Positions 26,349 through 35,814 of a stretch of 64,000 nt of DNA are shown piece after piece. Position 1 is the first letter of the stretch, and the number at the start of each line of letters is the position of its first letter. Location: contig JAFUVT010000033.1 of NCBI GenBank assembly GCA_017477425.1, positions 248,001 through 312,000 on the forward strand. The letters are read 5' to 3'. This DNA comes from Bacteroidales bacterium (GTDB lineage Bacteria > Bacteroidota > Bacteroidia > Bacteroidales > F082). A program made the translations under genes and the position numbers. The notes under the pieces are model-generated. The model ran no database searches, had not been told where the DNA came from, and worked only from the letters and a program-made list of their open reading frames with translations.

Positions 26349-29300
26349 TCATTTCGTTATCACTAGTTTCCCTGTTTGCATAAATTCACCGCATCGCACG
26401 GTGTAGACGTACACAGCATCGGAAAGATTACGCAAATCTAACACTTTTTGTCCTTGGTGACCATTCAGTTCTGAAGAAAGCATTGTCACTCCAAGGGCAC
26501 TCGTGATTGTAATTGTTGCTTTCGTGGCGTCTCCAGGAAGGGTGTAGTCGACCGTAGTCCATGTGGTGGCAGGATTGGGCTTGATGTTGACACTCATGCC
26601 CATGGCCTTGCCAAGGTCTTCCATGGTGTAGGCGTAGCTCCTTTCTCCTCCCTTGTCGTCTTCGACGATGGTCAGATCCGGACAATCGGACGGATTCTCA
26701 TCTGTGTAGCTCTCCCAATCCGTTCCATATAATACGGCTTTTGCCATGGATTGAGGATAGCCCGTGCCGTAATGGGCAATGCGCTCCACCTGTGCCCGTT
26801 CTGTGCTGTCAAGCTGCATGGTGTTGCGACCGTCGACATAAAGGTCGCGGTAGAGTTCCAGCAGTTCCTCGTAGTCGTCGTGCTCGGTGAGGTCGTTGCC
26901 AGCCAGGCCATATAGGGTCGGCAGCATGTTGGCCAAAGCCAAGGCATCGGTGAAGTCGCCTTCGTCCACGTAGGTCGCAATGATGTCGCGGTCGGCATGG
27001 ATGCCGTCAAGGTTGCCCAACCAGCCGCGAAGCTCTGTAATATCAAGGACGGTGTCGTTGACGAGGCTACGGATGATGTCGCCTGCAGCGCGGCTGTAGG
27101 CGCTCCTATAAGCCGCCATGCGTGTCTCCATCACCGTCCTTGCCGTAGCGCCATTGGCCACTTGGTCGAGGATATTCATCATGTACTGAGGCAACGGGTT
27201 CGCTTTGTTGCGCAGATAATCCATCAGCGAATCCTTCCTTAGCTCCTCTGGGTTGGACAGCAGGATCTCGAACAGGACGGATTCTGTGAATACATCGCTG
27301 CGGTCGGAAGCTGCCGTTAGAACGGAGCTCGACAGATAAGGTGACGCACCCAACAGTTGCGCCCTAAGCGTCCACATGTCGGTCGGCGTTGCCGTAGCGA
27401 TGTCGTTCAACATGTCGCTTGTGCTGCCACCGTCGATATGGTTGTCGTATACCGACTTCAAACTGTTGTATGCAGTGTAGGCATTGTAGTATTCCTGCTC
27501 CCGTTGCTGCTTCTCGGTTGGCGTGAGCACAAGTGAAACTGGATTCTCTCCGAAGTTCGAAGGGCAGTTGTCGGTTTGGGTGGTGGAGTCCAGTATGACC
27601 TTGCTGTTGAAGTTCGAAGGCTGTTCGTCCTCGAATCCCGTTGCGCCATAGTAGTAATAGGTGATTCTGTGGTCGCCGCCGTTGTAGAAGTGGTAGCCGT
27701 TGGTGCTGAAGGTGTTGCGTGCCGCCGCGAGGCTGCTGCCCTGCGACGACTGGATGCCCGAGAACACGCCGTCCTCGTCCATAACGAAGAAGTCGATTGC
27801 GTTGCCCGTGTTCGTGTTGCATCCATACTCCAAACCGAGGTAGTTGTTGGACGACTTCATCAGTATGTTCCTGCCCCAGGCCAGGTTGCCGCAACGCAAG
27901 CTCTCTAAACTGTTGCGGTAGATCTTGCTTTGCACGGCGCAATCCTTTATGATGATGCCGATGCCATCGCCGCTGAACGTGTTGGTCTTGGCCAACGTGT
28001 TCTCCTCGATGTCGAAGTTATTCATGTGTTCGAGGAAGATGCCTGCGCCACACGGCCAATAGTCTTGCCGCTTCACATCGAAGTCACAAAAACGGACAAT
28101 AGCGTTGCTCAAATTGTTGACATAGATTCCGTAGTCATTCTTGGTAAAAGTTGTATGGGTCACAGAGATGGCTGGAGGAGTCTTTGAACCGTCGTTTACG
28201 GCATGGATGGCTGAAAAGAAACCAGAGAAGGTGGAGTTATCATACGAGGGACAGGGTTGGATGTTGCTGTTTTCGCACGGCCCCGATACACTAAAACCGG
28301 CTTCGCAGCCTGCGATTCCGCTGGACCAATAGGAGATGTTGTCCGAGGGTTCCGTGACGGAAAAATCGCAGGACTGGAAACTGATGCCGCGCACATGGTC
28401 GAGGTCTACATGCTTGTGGAAAATGTGGTCTTCGTCACCTAAGTAGTTCCAGTTCACATCGAAACGGCATCGCATAAAATTGGCGTTGTAGTTGGTCTCC
28501 TTGCCGTTGGCATGGTAGTTCTTGTAGTGAAGGGCGTGGACGCTCTTCTGGTTGTTTCGGAATACGGCATCTTCGGCATAGACGATGCCGCCTGTGGTGT
28601 TCCAATGTCCTGGCTTCCACAACTCCAAGGCACAGATGGCGTTCTCGATGGTCGCGCCGTTCCTTAACTCGACATAGCCCTGGGCGTATTCTCCATTGGC
28701 ATCCTCGGATTGGTTGGCGTTCTTGTTGCCCCACACTTCTATGCCTTGCCACATTTCACCCGTGCAAGAACAGGTCAACTTGCAGCCGTCAAGAATACAA
28801 CGGCCTCCTGGCTTGACGATGATTTTAGCTTCTGGATGAATAGAAAACAAACAATTCTTTATTGTTAATGTACCGCTATTTTCAACATAAATAGTTCGGT
28901 TTGTTGAATGGTCGGTATCGCATGTTATAGCATTATCAATAATAATAGGCTCAGCATTATATTTTATTGGCGCTATTGTAATATTGTCAAGTGCCAAAAC
29001 ATTAAATTGTGATTTTCCTGTGGTTCCAACAAATCTAATCTTGTTTACGGAAGATGGAATTATAACACTTTGATATTTCCATTCAGAGCAATGGGTATCG
29101 GAAACATACCAAAAATTAGGAATCCATGTCTGCCCTTTATCATGACTAACTTGCAATTCTATTCTTAATATGTCATCATTATTACCCCAATGGTAGTAAT
29201 CCATATAATAGTAAAATTCAATAATTCCAGCACAATAATTGCTAAAATCTATTGATGCCTCAATTGTATGATGTTTCTCTGGATAATTCCCATATTTACT

Positions 29301-31121
29301 ATTGGTATATAGATAAAATGTCCCATCTTGAGCTTGGGCAGGACCAAAGTTTTCAAATTGGATTTGGCCTTCGACAATTTGCCAATCAGAATCTCCGTAA
29401 TCTGCATTTAAATAAACCCAATAGTCACGCTCTTTTTTGTCTTCAAAACTATTATTATAAAAATCAATAATAGCGCATTGCCCACTATTGTGGACGGGTC
29501 CAAGAATCGCATTGTTATCATCGCCATCAGGTTCATCGGGACATTGTGGACAATGGGAAGGTTTTGGACCAATACCCCAAAAATAGTAACCGTCACCATC
29601 CTTATCATAACAATTAATGTCGTTATCAGTACGGTTCAAACTTGTTATAGGTGTGTTTATTACATAATAATCACGCGGAGGAACGTCTATTGGATGAATA
29701 ATATATTTAAAACCATTATGACCTTCAGCAAGTCCATCGGAATCTTTATATATCCAATATGTAATTCCATACCAAACAGGGTCTATTTCGTCATCTACTC
29801 CAATAACTTTTGGTGTATTCTCATCTATGGTACCCCAACCTACTAAAGTCATACAATGTGTTTCATATATAGATCCAGGCTGATACCAGGGATAAGGGAT
29901 GCCACAAACTGTCAATGGGCCATGATTAACAAGATTATGTCTGAGATCTTCAAAACTATAACTATTCTGAGTGTTGTATATGCTATGAATGCCAACACCA
30001 TCAATAGAAATCCTTTCTTCGGGATCATTGCACAAATCTGCACAATCATTTAATGAGGCAGAATAAATCAAACAACTTTCATCAGGAACTCCTTCATTAA
30101 TATAATAGGAGAAAGCCCATGTTGCCTGTCCATGATTTATAGTTTGCTTTCGGCAAGCAATATACTGCTCCGACAAATTCACATCAATATGTTCATTATA
30201 ATATAAATTAGTCATAGCCTCAATAGTTGATGTTGGTCCGAAAATCCAACAAGTCGCGGCTTCTCTATAATCTCCTCCCAACACATCTACACATGTAATT
30301 GAATCGATATTACAAATATATTCGTTATTAAGCCAACATCCATTACTTTGGCATACAACAGGTGTAATCCATCCTGTTCCTAAAGGATCACCATCGTAAT
30401 ATGGCGATAGTGAATCATTAGCGCCATGACAACTTCTCCAATCATAATCATGAGCAAATCCATAGTTCGCTTCATAAGTGTCAAAAGGATTACTCCCTTG
30501 CTTTGGTGGACAATAAATTCCACCACAATAATACTCATACCCATACGAACCAAATCCTTTTCCCCAAAGTTTTGACTTTGAAGCATAGGAAAGATCCGAA
30601 ATACTGGTGTGCCCAGCTTTCCATATCAATCCTTTTCTGGATATATAGTTTTGAACAGACGTAAGCCTGTTTTCATTAGCAACAGAGGCAGCGTTTCTTC
30701 TTTGGTATTCAGCATTAGAATACTGTGTATTACTAAGATGGACCGATGTAATCGTAACAATCGCATCGTGTACCTGAACAATAAGTTCGGTTGGTGTATA
30801 TGATTCAAAGAAGCAACTTTCGTCGCATTTCTGGGAAAAACTGAACGTCGAATCGTTCTCAAACAAACGATATGACTCGTAGATCATATACTCGTCATCG
30901 TAGTTGTCGCTTACGACAAATCGCACGAATCCTAATTCCGAAGTGAAGGTCACTTGACCTGAAATCCCTATGCTCGTTGCAGGGTTCCCGTCAAAAGGAT
31001 GTAACACTGTGTCCGCCTCAACCTGTAGGCCCATCTGAGTCACACGGTTGAAATTTTGCGCTTGCATCATTGTTCTAATGAACAAAAATAGAATTGGCAA
31101 TAATAGATAGATCCTTTTCAT
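26349..31121 (-). CDS. Giant T9SS cargo: papain-like protease, MAM-like and beta-helix domains
   Basis: A secreted 1590-residue protein. After a signal peptide (ending MMQAQ), residues ~230-480 resemble a C1A (papain) peptidase: Cys291 in ATCWIFGPTSTIEAM, LSEQYIAC after it, His422 in HCMTLVGWG, and KDSDG where papain has KNSWG, so the usual Asn is Asp460. Residues ~570-740 look like a MAM/jelly-roll domain (SFEDKKERDYWV...LALDNITI). Residues ~755-1200 form a right-handed beta-helix (repeated short strands, CRFDVNW, CDFSVTE, CDFDVKR). A helical region and a T9SS type A tail (KPNPATTWT...LSDAVYVYTV) follow. The DNA upstream of codon ~757 is far more AT-rich than the rest, which suggests domain transfer. 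Confidence 0.8.
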   Translation of the reverse strand: MKRIYLLLPILFLFIRTMMQAQNFNRVTQMGLQVEADTVLHPFDGNPATSIGISGQVTFTSELGFVRFVVSDNYDDEYMIYESYRLFENDSTFSFSQKCDESCFFESYTPTELIVQVHDAIVTITSVHLSNTQYSNAEYQRRNAASVANENRLTSVQNYISRKGLIWKAGHTSISDLSYASKSKLWGKGFGSYGYEYYCGGIYCPPKQGSNPFDTYEANYGFAHDYDWRSCHGANDSLSPYYDGDPLGTGWITPVVCQSNGCWLNNEYICNIDSITCVDVLGGDYREAATCWIFGPTSTIEAMTNLYYNEHIDVNLSEQYIACRKQTINHGQATWAFSYYINEGVPDESCLIYSASLNDCADLCNDPEERISIDGVGIHSIYNTQNSYSFEDLRHNLVNHGPLTVCGIPYPWYQPGSIYETHCMTLVGWGTIDENTPKVIGVDDEIDPVWYGITYWIYKDSDGLAEGHNGFKYIIHPIDVPPRDYYVINTPITSLNRTDNDINCYDKDGDGYYFWGIGPKPSHCPQCPDEPDGDDNNAILGPVHNSGQCAIIDFYNNSFEDKKERDYWVYLNADYGDSDWQIVEGQIQFENFGPAQAQDGTFYLYTNSKYGNYPEKHHTIEASIDFSNYCAGIIEFYYYMDYYHWGNNDDILRIELQVSHDKGQTWIPNFWYVSDTHCSEWKYQSVIIPSSVNKIRFVGTTGKSQFNVLALDNITIAPIKYNAEPIIIDNAITCDTDHSTNRTIYVENSGTLTIKNCLFSIHPEAKIIVKPGGRCILDGCKLTCSCTGEMWQGIEVWGNKNANQSEDANGEYAQGYVELRNGATIENAICALELWKPGHWNTTGGIVYAEDAVFRNNQKSVHALHYKNYHANGKETNYNANFMRCRFDVNWNYLGDEDHIFHKHVDLDHVRGISFQSCDFSVTEPSDNISYWSSGIAGCEAGFSVSGPCENSNIQPCPSYDNSTFSGFFSAIHAVNDGSKTPPAISVTHTTFTKNDYGIYVNNLSNAIVRFCDFDVKRQDYWPCGAGIFLEHMNNFDIEENTLAKTNTFSGDGIGIIIKDCAVQSKIYRNSLESLRCGNLAWGRNILMKSSNNYLGLEYGCNTNTGNAIDFFVMDEDGVFSGIQSSQGSSLAAARNTFSTNGYHFYNGGDHRITYYYYGATGFEDEQPSNFNSKVILDSTTQTDNCPSNFGENPVSLVLTPTEKQQREQEYYNAYTAYNSLKSVYDNHIDGGSTSDMLNDIATATPTDMWTLRAQLLGASPYLSSSVLTAASDRSDVFTESVLFEILLSNPEELRKDSLMDYLRNKANPLPQYMMNILDQVANGATARTVMETRMAAYRSAYSRAAGDIIRSLVNDTVLDITELRGWLGNLDGIHADRDIIATYVDEGDFTDALALANMLPTLYGLAGNDLTEHDDYEELLELYRDLYVDGRNTMQLDSTERAQVERIAHYGTGYPQSMAKAVLYGTDWESYTDENPSDCPDLTIVEDDKGGERSYAYTMEDLGKAMGMSVNIKPNPATTWTTVDYTLPGDATKATITITSALGVTMLSSELNGHQGQKVLDLRNLSDAVYVYTVRCGEFMQTGKLVITK

Positions 31122-31150
31122 GGCAAAGCTTTTTTGTGAGAATTCTTTTG

Positions 31151-31158
31151 CAAAAGTA
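31151..31158 (-). promoter_or_regulatory. -7 box for the giant T9SS protein gene
   Basis: TACTTTTG on the minus strand, 29 bp before the start. It lies between the LytTR gene and the T9SS gene, so the latter can be transcribed independently of the regulator. Confidence 0.5.
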
Positions 31159-31173
31159 TCAAGAAAAAGTCAA

Positions 31174-31593
31174 TTAGAAACACCTTATGTCAACGTGTTT
31201 TTCAGGGGTGTCGTTTTCTTCGGCTAGCGTGTCGTTTTTTGCCGTGAGTGTTTCAGAATAGAACTTGTTTTTAAACCCTGCCCACCTTCTGTCGGCTATG
31301 GGGAGTCTTTCGTCGCATTTCATTATCGCATTGCGTTTTCTCCCTTTGCATTCCACCCAGGCGATTTCTTCAAGGTTGACAATGGCATTGCGACTAATGC
31401 GAAAAAACGGTAACTCCGCCAATAGTACTTCAAAATAGGAAAGGCTTTTGGCGAAAGTTTCGTTGCCCCCCTTGGTTCTGTATAGGGTACACAGATAACC
31501 CTCGCACACAATATGTGATATGTTTTCAACGGCAAACTGATGATGCTTGTTGCCTTCCCTAACGATGAAACGATGCGTGTCCTTTGTTTTCAT
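31174..31593 (-). CDS. Stand-alone LytTR-type DNA-binding regulator
   Basis: A 139-residue protein consisting of little but a LytTR domain: FAVENISHIVCEGYLCTLY, then FAKSLSYFEVLLAELPFFRISRN..VNLEEIAWV. There is no receiver or membrane domain. LytTR proteins bind DNA repeats as beta-sheet readers and often control virulence or surface genes. The start at MKTKDTHRF fits the -7 box at 31613-31620, 19 bp upstream; an upstream in-frame ATG would lie before the promoter. The next gene downstream is the giant T9SS protein, a plausible but unproven target. Confidence 0.82.
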   Translation of the reverse strand: MKTKDTHRFIVREGNKHHQFAVENISHIVCEGYLCTLYRTKGGNETFAKSLSYFEVLLAELPFFRISRNAIVNLEEIAWVECKGRKRNAIMKCDERLPIADRRWAGFKNKFYSETLTAKNDTLAEENDTPEKHVDIRCF

Positions 31594-31612
31594 GTCATCG
31601 CTGTTTTTGCGG

Positions 31613-31620
31613 CAAAGATA
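31613..31620 (-). promoter_or_regulatory. -7 box for the LytTR gene
   Basis: TATCTTTG on the minus strand, 19 bp before the chosen start. It decides the start codon. Confidence 0.5.
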
Positions 31621-31659
31621 TAAAAAAATGAACAAAGTGTGATTTGCCAAAGTAAAAAA

Positions 31660-31700
31660 TAACAAAACAACAAAAGGCGAATCCCTTCAAGGGTCGCCTT
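31660..31700 (-). terminator. Intrinsic terminator after rpmH
   Basis: On the minus strand, a stem AAGGCGA/TCGCCTT continues, after a small bulge, into CCCTT/AAGGG with a 1-base loop. A T-rich tract follows. It ends the rpmH transcript 37 bp after the stop. Confidence 0.75.
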
Positions 31701-31737
31701 CGTTACCTTAAATAAGAAATATAACGGCTTCCGAAAA

Positions 31738-31884
31738 TTAATACTCGTCAGAAACTGTAAGTTTTTTGCGGCCTTTGGCTCTTCTGCGGGCCAAAACCTT
31801 ACGGCCGTTAGCCGTTGACATTCTTTCTCTGAAACCGTGTTTGTTTCTACGTTTTCTGTTCGATGGTTGATAAGTGCGCTTCAT
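31738..31884 (-). CDS. rpmH: 50S ribosomal protein bL34
   Basis: A 48-residue, very basic protein that matches bL34 from end to end: it opens [18 protein letters not shown], continues [19 protein letters not shown], and ends KKLTVSDEY. It binds 23S rRNA in the large subunit. In many bacteria rpmH lies next to rnpA and dnaA; here it is alone, between a LytTR gene and pepD, with its own promoter and terminator. Confidence 0.97.
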   Translation of the reverse strand: MKRTYQPSNRKRRNKHGFRERMSTANGRKVLARRRAKGRKKLTVSDEY

Positions 31885-31940
31885 CTCTGTATCTTATTTT
31901 ATTTGTTCTTTTTACGCTAAAATCCCCTTGTTTCGGGCTG

Positions 31941-31970
31941 CAAAAGTACAAATAATTTCTTTTGCTCCAA
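31941..31970 (-). promoter_or_regulatory. rpmH promoter
   Basis: On the minus strand, TTG at 31970-31968, 19 bp, TACTTTTG at 31948-31941: both boxes and spacing match the Bacteroidota consensus. The leader is about 50 nt. Confidence 0.8.
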
Positions 31971-31983
31971 CGCTTTTCTTGAA

Positions 31984-32023
31984 AAAAATGAAAAAGACGA
32001 AACCAAAACCGATTTCGTCTTTT
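31984..32023 (-). terminator. Intrinsic terminator after pepD
   Basis: A perfect 11-bp stem (AAAAGACGAAA / TTTCGTCTTTT) with a 10-base loop and a following T-rich tract on the minus strand, 24 bp after the pepD stop. Confidence 0.8.
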
Positions 32024-32046
32024 CCAAATTGTTGGTTATGAATGGC

Positions 32047-33516
32047 TTATGCAACCACTTCCTTTTCGGGAATGTTCTTCAACGTCTCGACGAGGAAGTC
32101 CCAGAAGGGCTGCACGCTCTCGATAAGCAGGGCTTCGTCGGGTGAGTGCGGGTGAACCAAAGTCGGGCCGAAGCTCACCATGTCCCAGTTCGGGTACTTC
32201 GAGCCAAGGATGCCGCATTCCAGTCCGGCGTGGATGACCATCACCTTGGGCTCCTTGCCGAATTTGTCTTGGTAGACCTTCTTCATCAAGTTGAGGATGG
32301 TCGAGTTGATGTTGGGCTTCCAGCCGGGGTAGTCGCCGGTGGAATAGGCTTCAGCGCCGTTGTCGGTGAGGTTCTTGCGGATTTGCTCGGCCAGTTTGTC
32401 CTTATCGGCATCCACTAGGCTGCGGGTGAGGGCTGCGCAGGTGATCTTGCCGTCTTCCATCTTCACCGTGGCGAGGTTGCTCGAGGTCTCGGTGGTGCCT
32501 TCAAAGTCGGGCGACATGGCGACGACGCCGTTGGGATAGCGGGCGATGGCGGTGAACATGTTGTTCTGCGTCTTCACGTCGATGACCTGCTTGGGCATCT
32601 CGGTGGCTTCGCAAAGGATGTCTAATTCGGGTTCTGCTTGGGCGAACTCTTCCTTGCAGATGTTGATGTATTCGGGGACGAATTTCGCAAATTCCTCCAC
32701 CTTGCAGGTCGGGACGACCACGATGGCTTCCGACTCTCTGGGGATGGCGTTGCGCAAGCTGCCGCCATCGATGCAGGCGAGGCGCAGACCGTATTTCTCA
32801 GCCGCCATCAGCAGCATGGTGTTCATCACCTTGTTGGCGTTGGCGCGGCCCAAGTTGATGTCCATGCCCGAGTGACCGCCTTTCAAGCCTTTCACGAAGA
32901 GACGGAAGGCCGTCATGCCTTCGGGAACAGCTTCAAAAGTAGGTGTCCAGGTGCCAATGGTGTCGACGCCGCCGGCGCAACCCACATAGAGCTCGCCTTC
33001 TGTCTCTGAGTCCATGTTCATCAGGATGTCGCCTTGCAGCAAGCCAGGTTGCAGCAGGTTGGCACCCGTCATGCCGGTTTCCTCGTCGATGGTGAACAAA
33101 GCCTCGATGGGGCCATGTTGCAGGTCGGTGGCTTCGAGGACGGCCATGGCGGCAGCAGCGCCCAGGCCATCGTCGGCGCCGAGGGTGGTGCCGTTGGCTT
33201 TCACCCAACCGTCTTCGATGTGGGTCTCAATCGGGTCGGTCTCGAAATCGTGCACCTTGTCGGCGTTCTTTTGCGGGACCATGTCCAAGTGGGCTTGCAG
33301 GATGACGCCCTTGCGGTTTTCCATGCCGGGCGTGGCGGGTTTGCGGATGATGACGTTGCCGCATTCCTCGACGATGGTCTCAAGGCCGTGGTCGGCACCC
33401 CATTGCTTCATGAAGGCGATCACCTTGGCTTCTTTTTTCGAAGGGCGCGGAATCTGCGTCAAGCTGTAGAAATTGTTGAACACGCATTTCGGTTCCAAAT
33501 CTTTGATAGTGCTCAT
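32047..33516 (-). CDS. pepD: Aminoacyl-histidine dipeptidase (cytosolic non-specific dipeptidase)
   Basis: A 489-residue M20/M28-type metallopeptidase that cleaves dipeptides such as Xaa-His in the cytoplasm. It shows the zinc-site motifs in order: LQAHLDMVPQK (His, Asp), TLGADDGLGAAAAM (bridging Asp) and IDEETGMTGA (Glu-Glu catalytic/metal pair). HSGMDINLGRANANK lies in the lid domain and VIHAGLECGIL, which carries a C-terminal metal ligand region, comes late in the chain. No signal peptide. The length matches PepD (about 485). Confidence 0.95.
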   Translation of the reverse strand: MSTIKDLEPKCVFNNFYSLTQIPRPSKKEAKVIAFMKQWGADHGLETIVEECGNVIIRKPATPGMENRKGVILQAHLDMVPQKNADKVHDFETDPIETHIEDGWVKANGTTLGADDGLGAAAAMAVLEATDLQHGPIEALFTIDEETGMTGANLLQPGLLQGDILMNMDSETEGELYVGCAGGVDTIGTWTPTFEAVPEGMTAFRLFVKGLKGGHSGMDINLGRANANKVMNTMLLMAAEKYGLRLACIDGGSLRNAIPRESEAIVVVPTCKVEEFAKFVPEYINICKEEFAQAEPELDILCEATEMPKQVIDVKTQNNMFTAIARYPNGVVAMSPDFEGTTETSSNLATVKMEDGKITCAALTRSLVDADKDKLAEQIRKNLTDNGAEAYSTGDYPGWKPNINSTILNLMKKVYQDKFGKEPKVMVIHAGLECGILGSKYPNWDMVSFGPTLVHPHSPDEALLIESVQPFWDFLVETLKNIPEKEVVA

Positions 33517-33617
33517 TGTTCGTTTTGATTTATTTGTTTTGGATTTTCAAGAATTAGTCGGCTAAAATACAACTTTTTTCTTTTGGTTTTTCCTACAACG
33601 GTCTTTTTTTTCTGTTG

Positions 33618-35315
33618 TCAGTGGCTCACTACAAGCCTCGTTTGATGCAGTAAGCCGCTTTCGTCGGTCGATTTCAGCAGATACAAGCCCTGCGGAAGGT
33701 GTCCCAAATGGGCCTCGTTCCCTTTGAAGCTCATGACTTGCTGCCCAATGGCGTTAAAGACTTGTGTTTCAGTGGCTTCTATTCCTTCAATGGTGAGAAG
33801 GCCGTTGGTCGGATTGGGATATGCAATCATTTTTGATGCGGTGGTTTCATTGACACCGAGTATGTCGGTGATGTTGATGATGATTTCTTTTCTGGCATCA
33901 TCAAGTGTGACGACCAACGTATCTTGTCCGATATCAAGCAGTTGGGCGAAATTTTCGTAGAAATCGACCTTGCCTGTTGTGCTTTCCCAAGTGAGTCCGT
34001 AGAAGTCGTTGTTGACGCGGAAGTCGTCGCGAACGTCGTCAAAACGGTCGTATTCCGTTTCGTTAGCGAATCGGAACCATGCAGGAGCAATGGCCACAAA
34101 AAGGGTGGCGTTGTAATGATTCCAAAAAATGCCAGGTGAAGGGTAGCTCTCATTGCTGACACTCCATCCTAATTCCCCTGCCATATTGTAGCTGGTGAGT
34201 TCGTGGGTGAAACGTGGCTCCACCACCCCTTCCACGTCATTACCGGGTGTGACGCCTGTTTTGTCGGTCATCTGTCGGTCGTAATAACAATTGTTGGCAT
34301 GGCTGGGCTGTCCGTCTTCTGTCCAAAGGCGACCAATGACGGCCTTGATGCTAGGACCGTAGCAACCGCCAACATTGAGCAGCCTGGCAGTCGTGTTCTC
34401 TGAGTCGTAGTTGGTCACGAAGCCAACCACGCCGCCCGAGTATCCACTTGTGGCATAGATGTTTCCAGCGTTGAGGCAATCGGCGATGGCGGCGTTGGCA
34501 CTATAACCAACAATGCCTCCTGTGGAGGTGCTGCCACTGATGTTGCCCGTGTTGATGCAATTGGTTAGGTCCCCATAGAAGTCGCCGACAATGCCGCCGA
34601 TGAAGTCCATGCCCGAAGTGATGTTGCCGCTATTGGTGCAGCGTTCTATGACACCCCAACTGGCACCTGCAATGCCGCCTGCATAATAATAGGTGGCATC
34701 CACATCGCTGAAGTTGTGGCAGTTATAGATTTCTGAGCCCTCGCCTGCGGCACCGACGAAGGCACCTGTATATTGCACGCCGGTGATATGGCTGTCTTTG
34801 ATACTCAGGTTGCTGACGGATGCACCCGCACCAATGACCGAGAACAGTCCTTGGTTGGAATTGTTGGTGCTGAAATCGGTGGTGAGGTGGGTGATGGTGT
34901 GCCAGTCGCCATCGAAATGACCGAAGAAGATTTTTTCTCCCGGGATGGAGATGGGCATCCAAGGCGTGTAATCACTCAAGTCGATGTCTTTCGTGAGGAG
35001 GAAAAACTGGTCGGCGTAGCCCGGATTGCCATTCGGGAAGATGGTTCCAGCAGCTTCTGTGCCATTGTTGACACGAGTGGCGATTTCGGCCAATTCTTCT
35101 GCTGACGAAACGAGGTATGGGTCGTCGTAGGTTCCTGTGCCGCCACTTCGGGCTGGCGTGGTGTTTGTGTTCAAGTCGCCTACGGGCCTCATCGCATTGA
35201 GTTGCAGCCCGATATTAGGCGTAGGTTGAGGATAGCCAATCCTTTCTGACATCTGTCCGAAAGCGGCAAATGCACTCAGCAAAAGTGCGGCAATGAGAGT
35301 GGATGTTTTTTTCAT
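33618..35315 (-). CDS. GLUG-motif surface protein with T9SS type A sorting domain
   Basis: A 565-residue secreted protein with a signal peptide (ending AFGQM). Residues ~60-110 hold the pattern DDPYLVSSAEELAEIA that precedes GLUG domains, followed by several GLUG-like beta repeats (GGIAG, GGIVGDF, GGIVGY, GGVVGF) to residue ~310. A T9SS type A tail closes it (AYPNPTNGL...VFNAIGQQV...PQGLYLLKS). GLUG proteins are surface or adhesin-like; the ligand is unknown. It is a single-gene unit with its own promoter at 35356-35349. Confidence 0.82.
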   Translation of the reverse strand: MKKTSTLIAALLLSAFAAFGQMSERIGYPQPTPNIGLQLNAMRPVGDLNTNTTPARSGGTGTYDDPYLVSSAEELAEIATRVNNGTEAAGTIFPNGNPGYADQFFLLTKDIDLSDYTPWMPISIPGEKIFFGHFDGDWHTITHLTTDFSTNNSNQGLFSVIGAGASVSNLSIKDSHITGVQYTGAFVGAAGEGSEIYNCHNFSDVDATYYYAGGIAGASWGVIERCTNSGNITSGMDFIGGIVGDFYGDLTNCINTGNISGSTSTGGIVGYSANAAIADCLNAGNIYATSGYSGGVVGFVTNYDSENTTARLLNVGGCYGPSIKAVIGRLWTEDGQPSHANNCYYDRQMTDKTGVTPGNDVEGVVEPRFTHELTSYNMAGELGWSVSNESYPSPGIFWNHYNATLFVAIAPAWFRFANETEYDRFDDVRDDFRVNNDFYGLTWESTTGKVDFYENFAQLLDIGQDTLVVTLDDARKEIIINITDILGVNETTASKMIAYPNPTNGLLTIEGIEATETQVFNAIGQQVMSFKGNEAHLGHLPQGLYLLKSTDESGLLHQTRLVVSH

Positions 35316-35348
35316 AACTGTAGGGTTTAAGACGTTGTTTTACCGAGG

Positions 35349-35356
35349 CAAAAGTA
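35349..35356 (-). promoter_or_regulatory. -7 box for the GLUG protein gene
   Basis: TACTTTTG on the minus strand, 33 bp before the start. Confidence 0.5.
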
Positions 35357-35407
35357 ATGTTTTTTCATCGTGGAGGCAACTTTTCAGGGCAAAAACATAA
35401 AAATTAC

Positions 35408-35415
35408 TATTTTTG
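35408..35415 (+). promoter_or_regulatory. -7 box for the small lipoprotein gene
   Basis: TATTTTTG, 27 bp before the ATG at 35443; the earlier in-frame ATG at 35413 overlaps the box and is unlikely to be used. Confidence 0.55.
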
Positions 35416-35442
35416 CAGCCAAATTTGAAAAACAGAATAACG

Positions 35443-35802
35443 ATGAAAAAAGTATTACCACTTTTGCTGTTTGTCGTGCTGGCATTTGCCGGCTGCAACT
35501 CCGGCCCAGCCGAATATGAAATGACCCAAGACCCGCGTCAGATTGTCACCAATGCCGAAGCATTTGTGAACAAGGTGGCCAAGAAGTCGAAGCATTATTC
35601 CGCTGAGGACTGGGAGAATGCGATTCGCCAATTTGTTACCATGGGCAAAAACCATTACGAATACAAGGATTATTTAACCACCGAGGAACAGATTGCTTTC
35701 GACAACGCCCGCATGAAGTTCATCGGCGCCGTCGATGCCACGGGTAACGAGGAACTGGCCCTTCATGTGAAGGAAGAGTATGGGCGGATTTTAGGGAATT
35801 GA
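35443..35802 (+). CDS. Small putative lipoprotein of unknown function
   Basis: 119 residues. The N-terminus MKKVLPLLLFVVLAFAGCNS is a textbook lipoprotein signal with lipobox FAGC, cleaved before Cys18. The rest is a short helical, charged domain (VTNAEAFVNKVAKKSKHY...). I do not recognise the family. It stands alone and converges on the zinc metallopeptidase gene. Confidence 0.72.
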   Translation: MKKVLPLLLFVVLAFAGCNSGPAEYEMTQDPRQIVTNAEAFVNKVAKKSKHYSAEDWENAIRQFVTMGKNHYEYKDYLTTEEQIAFDNARMKFIGAVDATGNEELALHVKEEYGRILGN

Positions 35803-35814
35803 TCTTCGTTTTTT

